From Neckera pumila (lineage: Eukaryota; Streptophyta; Bryopsida; Hypnales; Neckeraceae), in NCBI GenBank assembly GCA_963969595.1, contig OZ018415.1, forward strand, positions 13,454,001 to 13,518,000: a stretch of 64,000 nt of DNA, in the 5' to 3' direction. Under the pieces are notes generated by a model, which worked only from the letters and a program-made list of their open reading frames with translations, searched no databases and had not been told where the DNA came from. A program made the position numbers and the translations under genes. Positions 57,911 through 64,000 of this stretch are shown piece by piece (the first letter of the stretch is position 1; the number at the start of each line of letters is the position of its first letter).

Positions 57911-60341
57911 GCTCCCATACATTGCTTGAAATAGAAACAATATTCCTAGAAAGCTAACATGTAGTTTTCTAGCGTAGAAAACATTTTTTAAGAAATCATG
58001 ACAAAACTGAATCATAGGAACTTACTTGAACCTTCAAGTGTTCTTGAAGGGACACTTGTGACTTGAAGAGATAATGAGAGATTGTTTACTTATAAACCTT
58101 AAAGTTTAAGAGGTGAACATAAAATATTGTATTCTACAATATTCATGCACAAAAGAGATATCTGTTGGTGCTTACAATTTATTGTTGCTGTACAATGATG
58201 CATTCAATCCAGAGCCATAAGTGTGACAAGGATAAGTGCACTAGTCAAGGCCCAGTCCAGAGAGTTGCATGAGCCTCCATATGTATTGCCATTGAATCAT
58301 GAGAGAATATACCTAAGGTAAGGCAATCTAATTGCACTATTTAGTGTAATGTTGATATAATTACCAAAAGCCCACTTTAGATCAAGATTTCAATGTTTGA
58401 AAAAGTCATATACTCGTTCTTTCAAGGATTAAGTTGGCAACAACCAATATGCTACAAACCATGCTATAGTATACTTGAACCACCTACCACAAGCACCTTT
58501 GCTTGCCGCCAGCATCTTGTGGTCCTAATTTTAAGAAAAAACTATGGAGTTTCTCAAATCCAAAGATTAGAAAAACTTGTTAAGTGATGCCTTGTCATCT
58601 AGGGGAAGCTGGAACCATCCGTCCACAAGTGACAAAAGGTTACTCCAATTATTGACCAAATTATGATAGAAGGATCCCACTTCAAGCCTTCTCACTCACT
58701 GCAAATTCTTGAATGAAAAACTTTCCCCAAATCATACTATTGTATATTTATATTAACTCCTAAAAGCCCGTTTCCTTCGAGGTACAAATGCGTTTTTGGG
58801 CAAGTACCTACGAGCTGAAATTTTCTCTTGATTTTTTGAAACTAATCTTGGAGGTAGAAAAGCTGATTAGCTTCATGGAATTTTTTTTTTTTTCACAATC
58901 AGTGCCTGGGAACAAAAGTTATGACTAAATAAGCTCAAAACAAGGGAAAGATTGCAGCTCGGGCAACAAAAAAAAATTTCATTTTTTTTTTTTAGAATTT
59001 TTTTCCTCATAGATTATATTTTTATCTATCTGGAAAGATTTTATTCATTTCACTTGGATTTGTTATGAGAAAGTTATAGACATTCTTGTTTTTTGGGCAG
59101 TTAAAGCATCTTTTTGAAAAATAACTTACAGGACTCATTTTTGAATGCAAATTTTCAAATTTTTCAAATTTTTTCTTAAGCATGGTTTAGTTTACTTGCT
59201 AGAACAATCTCACCATTGGGATTAGTGCATTTTAATTCCATCTAAAATATATGAATATTTTAGATTTTCCTTCTATCTCGTATCTACTTCTATTTAACAA
59301 TTTTTTTAATAATGAGAATTAAGTTTTTTGTGAATTTCCTTTTTTTGGTAGATTGTCAATTCAATTCTCCACTATAAACATTTAAAGCTCAAAACTCTGT
59401 AGTCTGAAATTTTAAGTTAAAAATGTTCAAAATCAAAAAATCCAGTCCCACAATGTGCTGAAAAACTTGTTTTTTTCACTTTAAATGTAGATATCTTGCA
59501 ATTTGTGCGGTCAAAAATTCTGAAATTTTTTCCACATATTCTTACACTACTTAGGTGTAGTATCTTATAGTTAAATGTGCAAAAAAAAAAAAAAAATTAA
59601 TTTTTTTTTCACTCTTTGCTAAAAAAATGACAGTTTTGGGTGTTTTTTGGCAAAAAAAAGGCCTTGGATCTATAGGGGTTAAAATGTAGATGCTTGGAGG
59701 TCTGAATAATTTACCATTATCATTTTTGCTAAGAATTTTCTTTAGAGAAAATTTTCACTAAAAAGCGATATTCTTTGTTTTTTTATAGGAAATATTTAAC
59801 GAGATATTCTTCTTCCTTTTTCAATGGATGAAATCACAAAATGCTACCAAATCATGGGACTTCGGTGGGATCACTCCTATTTTGGATGAATGTACATTCT
59901 TTTGCCTGGATCATTAAATAAATTTTATCCATATATTAGGTTTCATCCATTTTATGGATGTAAATAACTTCATCATTTCACTGATGATGGCCGGCTTTCT
60001 GCGGCACTGCCTAAAATCAATGGAAAAATAAATAAATAAATAAAAACTAATTTCTACAGCAAGTCAAACGCCTACGGCAAGGACGCCGAGTGTAAAATAA
60101 GCTGAAACAGAAGTCAACCAGAGAATCACTTCCGACGCGGATGCAAATTACACTAAAATAATCTGCAAGCCTGGCTGTCGAAGCTCCATTGGTCAGGAGC
60201 ACGATATTTGCTGCAAGAAAACCCTGTTTTAAAATATAAATTAAAAAGACAATTGCGTGTCCCATTGTCCAGTTGAATCAGTGAATCACTCTAATGACTG
60301 ACTTCGTTGAAAATTATGAACACTACGATCTTTTTTTTTGC
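57911..60341. other. AT-rich DNA, remainder of the composite element and flank
   Basis: 57911-59231 is element interior with no supported coding frame. 59232-59682 is the right terminus described above. 59683-60341 is AT-rich flank; the minus-strand frame at 60047-60265 has no domain or context. Confidence 0.4.
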
Positions 60342-61429
60342 TCAACCCCTGATGACCCAAGGGGGGTGTATTTCAAAATGGGCCAAAACTGCTAGATACT
60401 TGAGCAATTTGTTTGCTCATTTTGTCTTGAAATCAAATAGAATGTAATTGTAGGATTTTGAATTTCACATTGAGAGTGAGCATCTCAAAAAAATTCAGAT
60501 TATTTGGCCGCATGGTTTAGGAGATATTTAAGTTTGAAGTTTTATTTAGGTCAATAGAAATATAGGGCAGCACACTTTGAAGGAGCATATCTTTGTGAGA
60601 GTATTTCTAAATGATATCATTTTTGTGCTCAGTGAAAGATAAGAGAGTTGAAAATGTACATATAAAATTTTACAGCATTCCAAGCATTTTTCAATTCATG
60701 GTGGAGCTTGCAGTGCACAATGCTCATTGAAATGAAGAATGGTGTTTGTAAGAGAAAAAGGGATGGGACACTTGTCTTTTCCTTGAACTCCTTGGAATTT
60801 GCCCTTTTTGAGGTGGATCTGACCTTTTTGAGGTAGGCAATAGAGCTTTTGGGGGGGGGGGGGGGGGGGGGGGGGTTGGGGTTGGGGGTTGGGTTGGTAC
60901 CAGATTGCACCAGAAAAAAATAATTTGGCTATAAAATGGCAAAAAACCATGAACATTTTTGCCAGAAAACTTTAGATAAAAAAAATCTTAGATGAAATTG
61001 CCAAATTTGGTGGATAATAACAAAATTATAGACATGTGATATGTGGTAATGTGATATTTTCTATCCAATATGTGGATCAAGGCACGGATCAAGGTTGAAA
61101 TTTAGAGCACCACTATAATATTTTATATTGCCACTTTGGCACTTCATAAAAAATGAAAAAAAAAGCCGTGGTGGGCAAGAAATTTACTCCATGCCCAAAC
61201 CAAACCCAAATAATGAGTTGTAAACTATAATACACCACTTAACTTAAAAAAATTCCACAAGGCGGAGTTTAACTCGAAATTTGATGAAACTACCGACATT
61301 AGATTCATATTACAATCTATTTTTTTAGAAATAATTTTTATTTTAAAGAAAATTTAAAAATTGAGAATGGGCAGTTCAAAAAAGAGGGACAACAATCAGA
61401 AAATGGTCACTTAGGTCATTAGGGGTTAA
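60342..61429. mobile_element. TIR element of about 1.09 kb, TTAACCCC-related ends
   Basis: Left TCAACCCCTGATGACCCAAG, right GGTCACTTAGGTCATTAGG followed by GGTTAA, an inverted pair over about 20 bp. The last 190 bp is repeated at 63283-63464. Non-coding. Confidence 0.55.
60850..60900. repeat. Poly(G) tract running into GGGGTT repeats
   Basis: A run of about 24 G is followed by TTGGGGTTGGGGGTTGGGTT. Overlapping minus-strand frames rich in Pro come from this tract. Confidence 0.85.
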
Positions 61430-62015
61430 GATAGAGGACCCATTTTCTGACCACTTAAGCAATTCAACATATTTGGAGCATGGGTATGTTGAGTGGAAAC
61501 ATTTTCCTATGTATAGAAATAAATTTAAGAAAGATTCCATAACTTTTCACAATTTTGTTTCCCAAAACAAAATTACTATGAATTTTCTAGGTGAAGATTT
61601 TGTTTATCCTATGTTGTTGGTCATATAGGTCATTATATTGCAAGCCTTCTTGCTGCAAATTTTTTGAATGAAAGAATTCTTGAAATCGTGATATTGTATA
61701 TTTGTATTGAACTGCTACTGTAAAAAAGGATACCTCGTGCCTCCTATTCAAGAATGTCTTCCTACTCTAATTATTCACTTCGTTGAAAATTATGAATATT
61801 ATTATCCTTTTTTGTTTAAAGTAGCCAACCCATTTTTAACCACTTAAGCAATTGAAGCGGATATGTTGAGTGGAAAAAATTCCCCACTATAGAGAGATAG
61901 ATGTAAGAAGATTCTATAATTTTTCACAATTTTATTTTCCAAAACAAAATTATTGTGAATTTTTCAAGTAAAGATTATGTTCGTCCTACACTTATTATAT
62001 AGGTCATCTTATTTC
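61430..62015. repeat. Direct repeat pair, about 180 bp each
   Basis: 61445-61640 and 61838-62010 share ACCACTTAAGCAATT, TATGTTGAGTGGAAA, TTTTCACAATTTT and CCAAAACAAAATTA in the same order, diverged by point changes and small gaps. Confidence 0.65.
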
Positions 62016-63282
62016 CACCCAAGTGGTGGTTGCAAAATCAAGAGTATTTCATTACTCCGATAGAAGATTGTACCACCAATCAAAAGTGCTTCATTGCTAA
62101 TTGTCACTTTACTAAGCGGTAGTCTTGTTCCCAATCACTCAAATGCAAGTCATAACTAATCATTTACACATCTCTACTTGTACAAAAATAGACCATCCTA
62201 TTCCGCCAAAATGGGTGTGTGTGATAGGAATGTATTGGCTATCTTAACCCTAAAACAATGTTCAAGACACAAGGTGACTATCTTGTGGATGAGTAGAAAT
62301 AGAAATGCATCTATTGATCAAAAATTGAATCATATTTGAGTGAATACCTATCATTAAAGCAGTGTCCTTTGAAGGATAATAACAGAACTTATAGTCACTA
62401 AAGGGCATTAAAATTTTCTTTTGTATAGACACAATAAAATTTGGATTTGGACTTTAGAAGTAAGCTAATTGAGACAAAAAAACATGAAGAGTCACTTCAA
62501 ATCATTCAAAGAAAAACCAAGGAAATGGCTTCCTCAAATTAAATAGACGTTAGAGTTAATTGTAAAGTTTTCATTATTAATTGTATTGGAGTAAGGCTAA
62601 ACTAGGTTTTTGATGATATTGACAATGATAATTTCATTTTTTTTAATTAACTGGATCAATTATGTGCATCATGAACTCTAATCTTTGCTCAAAAAAATTG
62701 AACCTAAAAAGGCATTATATGGCTATGAAATATAAATTGAATGCATTGTCCAATTCAACAAATATTTCAAAATGCAAGGGCATTAAGATGTAACAATGAT
62801 CCATATTGCAATCTATACTATCTCTACAAAGCTTAGTGCTAACCCATGCTTTTAATTTTTTTTTAAAAATTCAAATATTGTAAGAACCAACATCATTTGC
62901 ATGTTTGTCAAATTGTTGATATTTTAAATTCTGTAAATGTCAAATTCCTTCAATTTTTGTGTACAACAATCTAAAATGATGTATACCAACAGGCCAAGGC
63001 ACAAAAAGTTTTTTCAGAGTTCTAAGAAAAATTTGACAAAAGATAAAGTAAATCCAAATCATGTTGAACAAAATTGAATTTTAGACACGGCTAACTTTGA
63101 AATTACTTTAACTTTCAAATCACAACTAATTTTTTCTTCAAACTTCCATAATAATGTGTAGTATGTCGCACACCACAACTTTTTTTAAATCAACTTTTGA
63201 GCTTTGTCTATTGATACTTATGGGTGATGGTTGTTTGAATGAAACTTTTCAAATTTGTACTCAATTTTGTTTGTCACTATTG

Positions 63283-63464
63283 AAAAATTCCACAAGGCGG
63301 AGTTTAACTTGGAATTTGATGAAACTTCCATCATTGGATTCATAATGAAGTCTATTTTCTAGAGAAAAAAACTATTTTGAAAAAATCAAAATTCGAGAAC
63401 GGTCAGATAAAAAAGAGGGGCAGCGACCAGAAATGGTCGCTTGGGTCACTACAGTAGGGATTAA
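63283..63464. repeat. Second copy of the 61.25-61.43 kb terminus
   Basis: It begins AAAATTCCACAAGGCGGAGT and ends GGTCGCTTGGGTCACTACAG then TAGGGATTAA, parallel to 61247-61429. The element it terminates (left end unclear, possibly within 61.8-62.3 kb) is non-coding. 62020-63280 is otherwise AT-rich without genes. Confidence 0.6.
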
Positions 63465-63579
63465 CAATCATAAGCTTAACAATGTTATGGTAAGTTACCC
63501 CTGGCCCACTCCATGCCCGCAGCTTCCTCTTTTTATTCAAAAATAAGAAACTAAAAATAATTGAGGGGCACCTCGGTAC

Positions 63580-63633
63580 GAAAGTTCCGTCACCATATTG
63601 GTAGGAAGAAAGCTCAGAAATTCCAGAACTTTC
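63580..63633. promoter_or_regulatory. Heat-shock-element-like motifs near the right edge
   Basis: A three-unit alternating motif TTCcaGAActTTC is at 63621-63633 and a two-unit GAAagTTC at 63580-63587. Both fit the nGAAnnTTCn consensus. GC content rises from 63490 to the window end, and no coding frame follows inside the window, so a gene outside to the right could be the target. No TATA box was identified. Confidence 0.35.
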
Positions 63634-64000
63634 GTGGCCTGCGTGACCTTCATTTCCAAGGAATTAAAATACTCCATAACGGTGTAAAACTACAGTAGTC
63701 GGTAAAGATCGAGGGCCACAATCCCATCTGCGGAGCGTCAAAGTCTGCACCTTGAGCCTCACTGGTCCAAATGTGCTGATTCTGCTACTCTGTAACGCAT
63801 TCATTAGTTCATTTGTTTTGCGTGCAATTCCCCCATCTCTGGGCCACCTGTTGATTTTTCAGCAATTCATTCTTTTGTGAGCTGCAATGAGAGAAACCCA
63901 GTCGTGGGTGGCCTTTTGTGAGCTGCAATGCTGCAATCCAGAGAAATAAATTTAGACACAATCATCATTCTTAGTACTGTCCTTGCGACCTTTCCAGTTT

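Larger units (their letters stand above)
54266..59682. mobile_element. Composite TIR element of about 5.4 kb with about 450-bp inverted termini
   Basis: The left terminus (TTAACCCCTAAAAGCCCAAG) extends as an inverted repeat of about 440 bp (54266-54706) that matches 59682-59232 read in reverse, for example TTTTGAACATTTTTAACTTA-type and GAGATAGAAGGAAAATCTAA phrases on both sides. Nested inside are the 54706-56461 element, a partial related copy starting at 57144 (TAACTCCTAAAG...), and another left-type end at about 58755 (TTAACTCCTAAAAGCCC). No transposase frame is visible. Confidence 0.6.

Noticed and set aside
60629..60956. Pro-rich minus-strand frames
   Set aside because: They are translations of the poly(G) tract.

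Overview
The window is nuclear DNA of a land plant or close streptophyte relative. The evidence is GT-AG introns of about 80-550 bp, TTTAGGG-type telomere-like repeats, a plant-type R3H/G-patch gene, and a dense set of plant-style DNA transposons (hAT, CACTA-like, MULE-like, Stowaway). I cannot name the species. Only two host genes are convincing: the 5' end of a minus-strand gene resembling Arabidopsis G2484-1/agenet-type proteins (1-1568), and a complete 13-exon plus-strand SQS1-like R3H + G-patch gene (47361-53248). Nearly everything else is transposon sequence in various states of decay.

Layout: 1-2.5 kb, host gene 1 and its upstream region. 4.1-9.1 kb, minus strand, a multi-exon transposon-type gene whose product joins a ParB-like G-N-H-R segment to a C-terminal DNA-methylase-like Rossmann fold. 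11.9-13.95 kb, minus strand, a decayed TE-associated gene with a 149-bp tandem array in its first intron. 15.2-22.9 kb, a MULE-like transposase pseudogene split by a gag-like element (16.7-21.2 kb) whose ORF carries six in-frame stops, all TAG. 22.9-23.7 kb, an unknown minus-strand ORF next to an 85-bp MITE. 23.9-41.5 kb, a zone of GGACG/CGTCC-rich arrays enclosing three transposon genes: a CKKYVKM-type ORF (minus, 26 kb); a long CKKYVKM + coiled-coil + RING-H2 pseudogene (30.2-35.5 kb) split by a 2.03-kb CACTA element with a 3-bp target duplication; and a hAT transposase pseudogene with a long open C-terminal tail (37.5-40.8 kb).

41.5-47 kb and 53.3-63.5 kb are AT-rich and hold nested, non-coding elements with related termini (about AACCCCTAAATGCCCAAGG). 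One of them contains a 1128-bp near-perfect palindrome. The right edge (63.5-64 kb) has heat-shock-element-like motifs that may belong to the promoter of a gene outside the window.

Most interesting biology: a eukaryotic transposon gene encoding a ParB-like/methyltransferase-like protein, and a RING-finger transposon protein that shares its N-terminal region with a second ORF nearby. Exon boundaries below were inferred by hand from splice signals and phase agreement.
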